DNA from: an uncultured Bacilli bacterium
GTDB taxonomy: Bacteria > Bacillota_I > Bacilli_A > RF39 > UBA660
Direction: 5' to 3'
Assembly (NCBI GenBank): GCA_934168275.1
Contig: CAKPNA010000004.1
Coordinates: 1 to 64,000, forward strand
DNA length: 64,000 nt
Numbering within the stretch: position 1 is the first letter of the stretch; each line of letters opens with the position of its first letter. A program made the translations under genes and the position numbers. Shown here in pieces: positions 44,362-51,785 of the stretch. The notes under the pieces are model-generated. The model was not told the DNA's origin, did no database searches, and saw only the letters and a program-made list of their open reading frames with translations.

Positions 44362-44802
44362 CTACTTTTTTAATTCAACCTTAATATTCCCCTTAACTTT
44401 TTTATAAATAACAACTTCAACATTATATATACCTAAAGTATTTAATGTTTCATTTAACTTAATATCCCTTTTATCAATACTATAACCAAGTTCATTTAAC
44501 TTATCACTAATTTGTTTACTAGATATTGACCCAAATACTTTACCATCATTACTACATTTAACCTTAAAAGTTAAACATACACTATCAAGTTTTTCTTTTA
44601 CTTTATTAGCCTTCTCTATCTCTTTTTCTTCTTCACGAGCCTTAATATCAAGTTCATTTTGTAGTCTTTCATTACTACCTTTAGTATACTTAACTGCATA
44701 CCCATTCTTTATTAAATAATTAGTAGCATATCCATCTGATACCTCTTTTATATCATTAACTCTACCTTGTTTCTTTAAATCTTTAATAAAAATAACCTTC
44801 AT
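44362..44802 (-). CDS. rplI: Ribosomal protein bL9
   Basis: 146 residues: N-terminal domain with LKKQGRVNDIKEVSDGYATNYL, long connecting helix, and C-terminal domain with GKVFGSISSKQISD. GGGGATAGGAT precedes the ATG. The rplI-dnaB order is conserved in Firmicutes. Confidence 0.97.
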   Translation of the reverse strand: MKVIFIKDLKKQGRVNDIKEVSDGYATNYLIKNGYAVKYTKGSNERLQNELDIKAREEEKEIEKANKVKEKLDSVCLTFKVKCSNDGKVFGSISSKQISDKLNELGYSIDKRDIKLNETLNTLGIYNVEVVIYKKVKGNIKVELKK

Positions 44803-44862
44803 ATCCTATCCCCACTTTCCATAATAATTATACAATATATTTAAAAATAAGTCATCCCTATA

Positions 44863-46113
44863 TTATCTTTTCTTTACTAAACTATTCTTCATAACTCTAT
44901 TTCTTTCATATAAAGAACAAATTAATTTATCCATATCATTACTATCTAATATATCAAAACCAATATTCTTAAACATCGTAAAATAATCTTCATCACTAGT
45001 TATCTTACTTCTAACATAGTTAAATATACTATCTCTCTCTTCTTTACTAAGTGTCATAGCATACCTAGAAATCACAGTACCAAATATATATGAAAAAAAC
45101 ATATTATCAGGATTATCATGCTCATGTGTCAGCATATACATTAAACTACAATTCTCACTACTAATGAGAAAAGATCTAACTGTATTCAAATACTCACTAT
45201 ATATCATTCTACTTTTATCATTATTCATAAGTGGTAAGTAAATACCATCTATTTCATTTTGAATAATTTTAACACGATAAGATAAATAAAATGACAAATC
45301 ATAATCAAAATTACTAACTAGATAATCATATAATTCCTCTTCCATCATAATAGAAGGTATTTCATTAAAAAAGAAATTATGTGGTCTATTTGAAACAAAA
45401 TCACCAAAATTTATATTTTTATCATAATGAGCAACATTACTTGGGCATAAATTATCAACATGAATAAACTCATGCAAAATATCAAAAGCATCCTTAATAG
45501 TATTATCATAACAAATAAACATTTCATTACCAGCAGCATAACTAGATATATTACTCTTCATAACACTATCTATAAAATTTTTCTTAGATAATTCGTAATC
45601 GCTAACAAAACCACAATTTGCAACAATATCGTTAATATCAAAGCCTAAAAATGATAAAAATGTTAAGTACTCATTTAATGTACTATCAGATAAATTATCA
45701 TATATAATATCGCTTAACCTTTCAAATACATCACAAGAAGTAAAGGTGGCATTAATAACAATATTATAAATATAATCTAAAAAATATGCAATTATTTCAG
45801 GTAAATCACTACGCGAAATAAAATGAATCTGCTTATTTGATAAAACACCCATAAATCTATAATACATATTCATATCATAACTTTTCAAAAAAGAAATAAC
45901 TATATCAAGTGAATCATCTATTTTAACACATTCACTATGTTCATCAACACTATGCTCAGCTAATTTTAATAAAGAAGTAAACAACCCTTCCAAACTAGAA
46001 AACTTCTTACTTTCATCTTCATAAATCTCTTTATCATTTGCAATTAATTCATAAATATCTATATCTTTAGTATCTTCATATCTACATCTAAAGTCATCTT
46101 CAGTACACTTCAT
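44863..46113 (-). CDS. Uncharacterised zincin-like metallopeptidase
   Basis: 416 residues, no signal peptide or membrane helix, rich in acidic residues. The only clear motif is HEFIH (about residue 216-220 in DAFDILHEFIHVDN), the HExxH zinc signature. A Glu-rich segment NEIPSIMMEEELYDYL about 35 residues later is a plausible third ligand (gluzincin arrangement). I recognise no family. The ATG follows a GGGGGG Shine-Dalgarno by 5 nt. It stands between rplI and the rpsF operon and appears to be a separate unit. A cytoplasmic peptidase is the best guess. Confidence 0.6.
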   Translation of the reverse strand: MKCTEDDFRCRYEDTKDIDIYELIANDKEIYEDESKKFSSLEGLFTSLLKLAEHSVDEHSECVKIDDSLDIVISFLKSYDMNMYYRFMGVLSNKQIHFISRSDLPEIIAYFLDYIYNIVINATFTSCDVFERLSDIIYDNLSDSTLNEYLTFLSFLGFDINDIVANCGFVSDYELSKKNFIDSVMKSNISSYAAGNEMFICYDNTIKDAFDILHEFIHVDNLCPSNVAHYDKNINFGDFVSNRPHNFFFNEIPSIMMEEELYDYLVSNFDYDLSFYLSYRVKIIQNEIDGIYLPLMNNDKSRMIYSEYLNTVRSFLISSENCSLMYMLTHEHDNPDNMFFSYIFGTVISRYAMTLSKEERDSIFNYVRSKITSDEDYFTMFKNIGFDILDSNDMDKLICSLYERNRVMKNSLVKKR

Positions 46114-46165
46114 AAAATCCCCCCGAAAGTAGTTATATTCTACTACAAAATAGATAAATAGACAA

Positions 46166-46191
46166 GGAAAAAGAACTATTACTAGTCCCTT
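46166..46191 (-). terminator. Terminator after rpsR
   Basis: AAGGGACT pairs with AGTTCTTT (8 bp, two G-U) on the minus strand and leads into TTCC. It is weak. Confidence 0.4.
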
Positions 46192-46193
46192 AA

Positions 46194-46418
46194 TTATTTA
46201 GTTGTATATGGTAAAAAGCCCATAAATCTAGCTAATTTAACTTGTTCAGCAACATCTCTTTGATGTCTAGCACATGTTCCAGTAACTCTTCTTGGTAAAA
46301 TTTTACCACTATCATTACTAACATATTTACTAATTACATCAATGTTTTTATAATCAACTGTTTTTCCTAAACAAGAATAACATACTTTTTTTCTTTTTTT
46401 AGCACGAAATTCTGCCAT
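46194..46418 (-). CDS. rpsR: Ribosomal protein bS18, zinc-type
   Basis: 74 residues. CYSC near the N-terminus and C..H in TGTCARHQRDV give the cysteine-rich form. ISKYVSNDSGKILPRRVTG is diagnostic. It is the last gene of rpsF-ssb-rpsR. S18 binds as a heterodimer with S6, whose gene heads the operon. Confidence 0.97.
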   Translation of the reverse strand: MAEFRAKKRKKVCYSCLGKTVDYKNIDVISKYVSNDSGKILPRRVTGTCARHQRDVAEQVKLARFMGFLPYTTK

Positions 46419-46432
46419 AATTATCCTCCTTT

Positions 46433-46906
46433 TTAAAATGGTAAATCATTATCGCTAACGTTAATTTTTTCACCAAAAGCAGCAAATGGATCATCTTCTA
46501 CAGAAGTTGTAGGAGCATCCTGTATAGGAGATTGATTAAAATTAAATGAATTACTTGGTTGTGTATTACTTACTGCACTATCACTACTAGCACCCTTAGA
46601 ATCTAAGAATTGTACATTAGTAGCAATTACCTCAGTAACATATACTTTCTTACCATCTTTATCATCATAATTTCTTGTTTGAATTCTACCTTCTACAGCC
46701 ACTTGTCTACCCTTAGCCATATATCTAGCAACATTTTCAGCTTGAACACCCCAAACTGAAACATTTATAAAATCAGCGTCTTGTTGTCCGGGTTGAGCCC
46801 CACGACGATTAACCGCTACAGTAATTTGACATACTGCAGTACCTTGTGGTGTATGACGTAATTCTGGATCTCTTGTAAGTCTTCCAATTAATATTACCTT
46901 ATTCAT
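46433..46906 (-). CDS. ssb: Single-stranded DNA-binding protein SsbA
   Basis: 157 residues. The OB fold (about 1-105) begins MNKVILIGRLTRDPELRHTP. It is followed by a Ser/Asn/Gln-rich linker and the acidic tip DNDLPF, which recruits replication and repair proteins. Its place between rpsF and rpsR is the standard arrangement. AGGAGG precedes the ATG. Confidence 0.97.
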   Translation of the reverse strand: MNKVILIGRLTRDPELRHTPQGTAVCQITVAVNRRGAQPGQQDADFINVSVWGVQAENVARYMAKGRQVAVEGRIQTRNYDDKDGKKVYVTEVIATNVQFLDSKGASSDSAVSNTQPSNSFNFNQSPIQDAPTTSVEDDPFAAFGEKINVSDNDLPF

Positions 46907-46914
46907 ACTTCCTC

Positions 46915-47205
46915 CTATTTATCAAGGTTTAATACTAAATGTCTAATAACATTTTCATCGATTCTAGCAATACGATCAAATTCTTTAACACCTGCATCAT
47001 CACTAGCTTCGATATTATATAAATAGTAGAAACCTAATTTTTGTTTTTTAATTTCATAAGCAAATTCTTTTTGACCAAGTTCTTTATTTAATGTAATTAC
47101 AGCTTTATTATCAGTTAAAGTTTTTTCTAATTTGCTAACTGTATCCTTACGTGCTTGTTCATCAATATCTGATCTTACTATAAACATAATCTCATATTTT
47201 CTCAT
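46915..47205 (-). CDS. rpsF: Ribosomal protein bS6
   Basis: 96 residues: RKYEIMFIVRSDID at the start, ELGQKEFAYEIKKQKLGFYYLYN in the middle. The start is the ATG at 47205, 8 nt after AAGGAGG; a GTG at 47214 touches the Shine-Dalgarno. The leader can hide that Shine-Dalgarno (see 47215-47267). Confidence 0.96.
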   Translation of the reverse strand: MRKYEIMFIVRSDIDEQARKDTVSKLEKTLTDNKAVITLNKELGQKEFAYEIKKQKLGFYYLYNIEASDDAGVKEFDRIARIDENVIRHLVLNLDK

Positions 47206-47214
47206 TATTTGCAC

Positions 47215-47267
47215 CTCCTTATGGTCTAATGGCCTATCTGCTAGGCAAGGAGCTTTCTCGCTCTTCG
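47215..47267 (-). promoter_or_regulatory. rpsF leader with two exclusive hairpins (candidate S6:S18 site)
   Basis: In the minus-strand RNA, CTCCTT (complement of 47247-47252) can pair with the Shine-Dalgarno AAGGAG (complement of 47215-47220). This encloses the hairpin GCCTA-gcaga-TAGGC. Alternatively the same CTC can join GAGC-gagaaa-GCTC, freeing the Shine-Dalgarno. S6:S18 autoregulation through the rpsF leader is known in many bacteria, but I do not see the published CCG motif. Confidence 0.5.
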
Positions 47268-47273
47268 TTTAGT

Positions 47274-47302
47274 ATTATAGCAAAGAATATTCTATAAGTA
47301 AA
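47274..47302 (-). promoter_or_regulatory. Promoter of rpsF-ssb-rpsR
   Basis: TTTACT (47297-47302), 17 bp, TATAAT (47274-47279) on the minus strand. Confidence 0.8.
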
Positions 47303-47303
47303 G

Positions 47304-47327
47304 AAAAAAATACTAATTACTAATATT
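47304..47327 (-). terminator. Terminator after pepF
   Basis: AATATTA-GTAAT-TAGTATT followed by TTTTT on the minus strand. It overlaps the pepF stop. Confidence 0.65.
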
Positions 47328-49119
47328 ATTTCCCATACACTTCACTATATAATTTCTTAAACTCTTCTATTGTATCATCAAACATCTTAACAGCCTCTTC
47401 AATAACTTTACTGTCGGATAAATCAACACCTGCTACCAATAGAGAATCAAGTGGACTCTTTGACTTACCACACTTTAAGAAGTTAATATAATCATTAACA
47501 GCATTCTCTTCGCCACTAAGTATTCTATTAACGATATAACAAGCTGCAGATAACCCTGTCGCATACTTGTAAACATAGAAATTATAATAGAAATGTGGTA
47601 TTCTTTCCCATTCATATCTAATTTCATTATCTATAACAACATTATTACCAAAATACTTCTTATTAATATCATAATATTTATCACATAATAAATCACTAGT
47701 TAATACTTCATCATTTTCTACCATATCATATATATCTTTTTCAAATTCTGCAAACATTGTTTGTCTATACATAGTTGCTCTAAATAGTGCCATTAATCTA
47801 TTTAATATAAATAATTTTTCTTTCTTATCCATACTATGTTTATACATATATTTAGAAAGTAATAATTCATTAACTGTTGAAGCTACTTCTGCAACAAAGA
47901 TAGAATAATAACCATAAGGATAACTGTTAGCTTCTCTACTATAATAACTATGCATAGAGTGTCCTGACTCATGGATTAATGTTGATACATCATCAAACTT
48001 ATTTTGATAATTAAGTAATATATATGGATAACTATCATAGCATCCCCCTGAATAAGCACCAGTTCTCTTTCCTTTATTAGGATATATATCTACCCATCTA
48101 TCTATATAACCTTGTCTTAAAGTATTAACATAATCTTCTCCTAAAACACTAACTGTATCCAATACAATCTTCTTAGCTTCTTCAAAATCATACTTCTTAT
48201 CATAATCTACCACAATAGGAGTATATACATCATATAAATGTAATTCATCTAAACCTAATATATTCTTCTTTAAATCATAATATTTATATACTACATCCAT
48301 ATGTTTATTAATAGTATCTACTAAATTATTATATACTGACATATTTAATTCATCATGATATAAAGATTCTTCCATAGCAGAACTATATCCTCTGATTTTA
48401 GCACTTACAACATCTTCTTTAACATTACCATATAAAGTACTAGCAAAACTTTCTTTAAACTGTTTATAAGTCTTATACAAAGATTTAAACGTACTCTTTC
48501 TAACATCACGATTCTTATCTTCAATATAAAGAGTATAATTACTATTATTAAGTTCTTGCTCTTTACCATCCACTATAATACTATCAAAAGATATATCAGC
48601 ATCCTTAATCATCTCATAAGTATCATAATTATTACCTAACATTTTTCCTATCTTAGATAGTAATTCTTCTTCTTTGTCAGATAAAGTATATTTCTTATAT
48701 CTAAATATATTCTCGAATACTCTCTCATACCCTTTTAATCTCTCATCACTTAACATATCTTTAATAACACTATAATCTATCTTAAGTAAATTAGGTACTA
48801 AAAAGTAAGAATTATTACTATATAAATCATATAAATTACTAACTCTACCCTTTAAAGATAAACTTTCACTATTAGTAGTATCTTCATCAAATAGTAAACT
48901 AGTATAAGCACTTAATCTATCTAATATTCTTTCTATTTCATAGGACTTATCCATAACTTCTAATAAATTATCTTTATTAGTTAAATCATAATCTTTATAC
49001 TTAATAAAATCTTCTATTTCTTCTTTAACCATATCATAAGTATTATTAAACTCACTAACACTACTAAATAATTTGCTTAAATCCCAAGTATCTTCTACTC
49101 TAACATCACTTCTATTCAT
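47326..49119 (-). CDS. pepF: Oligoendopeptidase F
   Basis: M3-family zinc peptidase that degrades short peptides in the cytoplasm. 597 residues. The zinc motif HESGHSMHSYY lies near 385-390, with the third ligand Glu in FVAEVAST about 25 residues on. NEIRYEWERIPHFYYNFYVYKYATG near the C-terminus is typical. The start is the ATG at 49119, 9 nt from AAGGAGG; another ATG two codons earlier is too close. It overlaps mrnC by 8 nt. Confidence 0.95.
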   Translation of the reverse strand: MNRSDVRVEDTWDLSKLFSSVSEFNNTYDMVKEEIEDFIKYKDYDLTNKDNLLEVMDKSYEIERILDRLSAYTSLLFDEDTTNSESLSLKGRVSNLYDLYSNNSYFLVPNLLKIDYSVIKDMLSDERLKGYERVFENIFRYKKYTLSDKEEELLSKIGKMLGNNYDTYEMIKDADISFDSIIVDGKEQELNNSNYTLYIEDKNRDVRKSTFKSLYKTYKQFKESFASTLYGNVKEDVVSAKIRGYSSAMEESLYHDELNMSVYNNLVDTINKHMDVVYKYYDLKKNILGLDELHLYDVYTPIVVDYDKKYDFEEAKKIVLDTVSVLGEDYVNTLRQGYIDRWVDIYPNKGKRTGAYSGGCYDSYPYILLNYQNKFDDVSTLIHESGHSMHSYYSREANSYPYGYYSIFVAEVASTVNELLLSKYMYKHSMDKKEKLFILNRLMALFRATMYRQTMFAEFEKDIYDMVENDEVLTSDLLCDKYYDINKKYFGNNVVIDNEIRYEWERIPHFYYNFYVYKYATGLSAACYIVNRILSGEENAVNDYINFLKCGKSKSPLDSLLVAGVDLSDSKVIEEAVKMFDDTIEEFKKLYSEVYGK

Positions 49120-49498
49120 AAACATATTCCTCCTTTATAATATTCATAATCTCATCTAATCTATTAATATTCTTACTTAAATATAAATATCCTACTAAAC
49201 ACTCAAAACCTGTTGACTTCTTATAAGTTATTATATCAGTATTTTTTGGATGACTATCTCTTTTATAATTTCTTCCTCTTTTAACTATATTTACTTCTTC
49301 TTCACTTAAATAATTATTATTAACTAAATAATCTAATATCTTAGCTTGACTTTTTGCAGATACATATTTAATAGCTTCTTTTTGTAAATCAACAACATAT
49401 ACTATTCCTTTACTAATTAAATATTCTCTAATATATACTTCATATACACTATCTCCCAAATAAGCTAAAGTAATAACATTCATACTATCGATATTCAT
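49112..49498 (-). CDS. mrnC: Mini-ribonuclease III
   Basis: RNase III-fold enzyme without a dsRNA-binding domain that matures 23S rRNA ends. 128 residues: LAYLGDSVYEVYIREYLI carries the catalytic Asp region, and RGRNYKRDSHPKNTDIITYKKSTGFECLVGYLY is the conserved second half. The start is the ATG at 49498, 6 nt after GGGTG. It is coupled to pepF by overlap; in Bacillus it lies by cysS. Confidence 0.94.
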   Translation of the reverse strand: MNIDSMNVITLAYLGDSVYEVYIREYLISKGIVYVVDLQKEAIKYVSAKSQAKILDYLVNNNYLSEEEVNIVKRGRNYKRDSHPKNTDIITYKKSTGFECLVGYLYLSKNINRLDEIMNIIKEEYVYE

Positions 49499-49534
49499 AC
49501 TCATCACCCTATATCAATTGTACCACATATACAA

Positions 49535-49570
49535 AAAGAACTCTATAGAAAATACTCTATAAAGTTCGAT
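49535..49570 (-). terminator. Terminator after the surface-protein gene
   Basis: GAACTTTATAGA pairs with TCTATAGAGTTC (12 bp, one wobble) on the minus strand, followed by TTTTT. Confidence 0.85.
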
Positions 49571-49577
49571 ATAATAA

Positions 49578-51404
49578 TCAGCCTACTATATAAGGCGACG
49601 CTGATGTACCATTGCCACTTGATAATACTGTGCCTTTCTTTAAAGATATTGAAGGTCTTACACCATTTGACCCTGCTACTTCAGCAGAGCCAAACCCTCC
49701 AGATGAATATAAATCGTATTTAAGAGCATTCTTGTAGTTGAAATTAAACGAAGACATTGTCCAATTACTAGTTTCATTATATAAATAATATTTTGTATTA
49801 TACTGTCCTACCATTCCACCTGCATAAGTCATTTCTTCAGCAGTAATCATACCTACTGGATATGTTAATGCTCCATTACCGTTATCTGTATTAACCGTAA
49901 ACTTGTCTGTTTGTCTTAGACACACTAATGTAGGTTTTCCGTTTAATAATCTTTTATGGCTATTAAAATGCAACCATATATCATAATTACTGTAATCTTT
50001 ATTCCAGCCACTGGTATCAAAATTATAATATATTCGGTCATCACAAAAGCCTGTATCTTCTAACTGTGATGTATAACTTGTCATATTACTTTTATACCAT
50101 ATATCTATATTATTTTTAATGGTCGAATCTTTAACATTAATATTACCTTCAAACATTTCATTTAATAAATCAATTGGCTTTTTACCATCTGTTAATGTAA
50201 AATAGTAAGCATATTTATCTACACTATAAATACCGTGTATATAACTTACACTTTGACAACTGGCACTTGAACTAAAGCAAGTATAATGATATTTGCTTGT
50301 ATAGTTACTATATTCAGTTCCCCAATTGCTTGGGCTGGTTAATGTTTTAGTATCTGTCAAAACATATTTACCTGTGGTTGCATCATATGTGGCATCATTG
50401 CCAAATACAATATTCCCACTCAATGTTGTAATGTCCTTACTGTTTGCTGTATATACAGCGTTATACATATATCCTATATATGCTGGTGAATTAGAACTTG
50501 TGTTAAATTGAACTTTGCCTATTGTTGTTGCTTCACCCGTATTGTTGCATTGTCCATTAGAAGATACTCCATCATAAATTAGCTTTACTCCACCTGTTTC
50601 AGTAGTTCTTACTATTCTCCAACAGAAGTTTGCAAATATAACATGATTATTATCTACTGCACCTCTGTAATAATATACTGGAACGTTGTTTTCTGTTGAA
50701 GTTGTTGTATATATTCCATTAGTCCCATCATCACTTGATTGTTTACCAAAATCTATTCTAGTATACTTATCTGCACTACTCTTTATCTTATAAAATAGTG
50801 TATTTGTACCATTACCATCCTCATAACCATAATCTATTGGTAAATTAGGGTTATTACTAGAAGTGCCTTTCATATTAACTGATATACTGCCTGATAAGTT
50901 TTGCATTTCTGTTTCATCTAACCAGATATATAAGTAATATGTTTTAGTATAAGTATTTCCTGAGTTAGTTATATTATCATAATCATTTTTTATTAACCAT
51001 ACTTCATCTCCAGCTGACTTATTCTTGAAACTACCACTTGCTACTATATCCTGAGTGCAACTACTTGCATTAGTAGATAATACATATCGCATAGTTTCTC
51101 TTCGCAAGTCACTACTTAATGTAGCAATATTCATACCAACACTAAATGATACTTTACCACCAGAAGTATTAACTGCGCTTGCCCTAATAATTTTTCTTAT
51201 GGAATAACTGCTAGTACACTTGGCTGGCATAAAAGATACATTTTCATTCCCACCGCCATCAATAGTCATCGTTAAATTACCTGATTTAATTTGAGTAATA
51301 TTTGTTGCGGTCATGCTTGTAGTAAAATAAGCAAAAGTTCCTCCTATACTTAAAAATATTATTGATAAAGCAAATAATGTTATATATAATTTCTTATCCT
51401 TCAT
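49578..51404 (-). CDS. SipW-type exported surface protein
   Basis: 608 residues. The N-terminus is a classical SipW-dependent signal: basic MKDKK, hydrophobic segment, then GGTFAYFTTS, followed by a camelysin/TasA-like domain with IKSGNLTMTI and YYLYIWLDETEM. The rest is a large extracellular region rich in Ser, Thr, Asn, Tyr and Gly. It has paired cysteines and the segment NFCWRIVRTTETGGVKLIYDG. The C-terminus has GVRPSISLKKGTVLSSGNGT and ends PYIVG; this tail is shared by many surface proteins of gut Mollicute-like Firmicutes (from memory). AAAGGATG precedes the ATG. The gene lies immediately behind an intrinsic terminator and a leader with a G10 tract, suggesting on/off expression. Confidence 0.82.
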   Translation of the reverse strand: MKDKKLYITLFALSIIFLSIGGTFAYFTTSMTATNITQIKSGNLTMTIDGGGNENVSFMPAKCTSSYSIRKIIRASAVNTSGGKVSFSVGMNIATLSSDLRRETMRYVLSTNASSCTQDIVASGSFKNKSAGDEVWLIKNDYDNITNSGNTYTKTYYLYIWLDETEMQNLSGSISVNMKGTSSNNPNLPIDYGYEDGNGTNTLFYKIKSSADKYTRIDFGKQSSDDGTNGIYTTTSTENNVPVYYYRGAVDNNHVIFANFCWRIVRTTETGGVKLIYDGVSSNGQCNNTGEATTIGKVQFNTSSNSPAYIGYMYNAVYTANSKDITTLSGNIVFGNDATYDATTGKYVLTDTKTLTSPSNWGTEYSNYTSKYHYTCFSSSASCQSVSYIHGIYSVDKYAYYFTLTDGKKPIDLLNEMFEGNINVKDSTIKNNIDIWYKSNMTSYTSQLEDTGFCDDRIYYNFDTSGWNKDYSNYDIWLHFNSHKRLLNGKPTLVCLRQTDKFTVNTDNGNGALTYPVGMITAEEMTYAGGMVGQYNTKYYLYNETSNWTMSSFNFNYKNALKYDLYSSGGFGSAEVAGSNGVRPSISLKKGTVLSSGNGTSASPYIVG

Positions 51405-51428
51405 AAACGTACATCCTTTCTTTGCAAT

Positions 51429-51482
51429 AAAAAAAACTACGATAAAAAGAGTCTAATCTCTTAAACTCTCTGTATCGTAGTT
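51429..51482 (-). terminator. Attenuator-like terminator upstream of the surface-protein gene
   Basis: AACTACGATA pairs with TATCGTAGTT, and the inner AGAGAGT with ACTCTTT (10 + 7 bp around one mismatch), then TTTTTT on the minus strand. Only 24 nt separate its end from the ATG of the surface-protein gene. A promoter cannot fit, so transcription must pass through this structure. Confidence 0.88.
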
Positions 51483-51507
51483 ATTATCTTTTAAACAAAC
51501 AAGTGTA

Positions 51508-51567
51508 TTATTTAGCCCCCCCCCCAAGTAAACTTAGGGTTAACATGTCATTACAACTTTTTCTCAT
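51508..51567 (-). CDS. Leader ORF containing a G10 tract
   Basis: 19 codons: MRKSCNDMLTLSLL, then three Gly from the G tract, Ala, Lys and TAA. AAGGAG lies 9 nt before the ATG, as good as for any gene in the window. With ten Gs the frame stops 26 nt before the attenuator hairpin. With nine Gs it would continue 24 codons and stop in the hairpin loop at TAG, crossing the entire 5' arm. With eleven it would stop at once. The peptide itself matches nothing I know. Confidence 0.6.
   Translation of the reverse strand: MRKSCNDMLTLSLLGGGAK
51516..51525 (-). repeat. Homopolymeric G10 tract
   Basis: Ten consecutive Cs on the plus strand (G on the coding strand), the longest G/C homopolymer in this AT-rich window. 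It lies inside the leader ORF. Such tracts change length by slipped-strand mispairing. A sequencing or assembly length error is also possible. Confidence 0.9.
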
Positions 51568-51610
51568 AATTATTAACTCCTTTCTACTTAGGAAGAAATA
51601 CTTTATTTGT

Positions 51611-51688
51611 TTATTTTCTTACCATAATTAAATTGATTCCATTAACTGATCCCATTAACTTAACTGTATCATTACTTAATCTTGACAT
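51611..51688 (-). CDS. Possible second leader ORF (25 codons)
   Basis: An open frame MSRLSNDTVKLMGSVNG followed by INLIMVRK, upstream of the G10 leader ORF on the same transcript. It has no good Shine-Dalgarno. It contains a 13-bp tandem repeat (51635-51647 and 51648-51660, one mismatch). It may simply be chance or part of the leader structure. Confidence 0.2.
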   Translation of the reverse strand: MSRLSNDTVKLMGSVNGINLIMVRK

Positions 51689-51740
51689 ATTATTATAAAT
51701 AAACATATGGAATCTACTTTATATATTTATCTACTATTAA

Positions 51741-51769
51741 AGTATAGCACACCTATATCTATTTGTCAT
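51741..51769 (-). promoter_or_regulatory. Likely promoter of the surface-protein leader
   Basis: ATGACA (51764-51769), 17 bp, TATACT (51741-51746) on the minus strand. It gives a leader of about 330 nt before the surface-protein ATG. Confidence 0.6.
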
Positions 51770-51785
51770 TACTTTTTTATTATAA

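Noticed and set aside
51429..51482. Terminator of a gene upstream of the surface-protein gene
   Set aside because: No protein gene other than the leader ORFs lies between it and nifJ, and the surface-protein gene has no space for a promoter after it, so an attenuator fits better.
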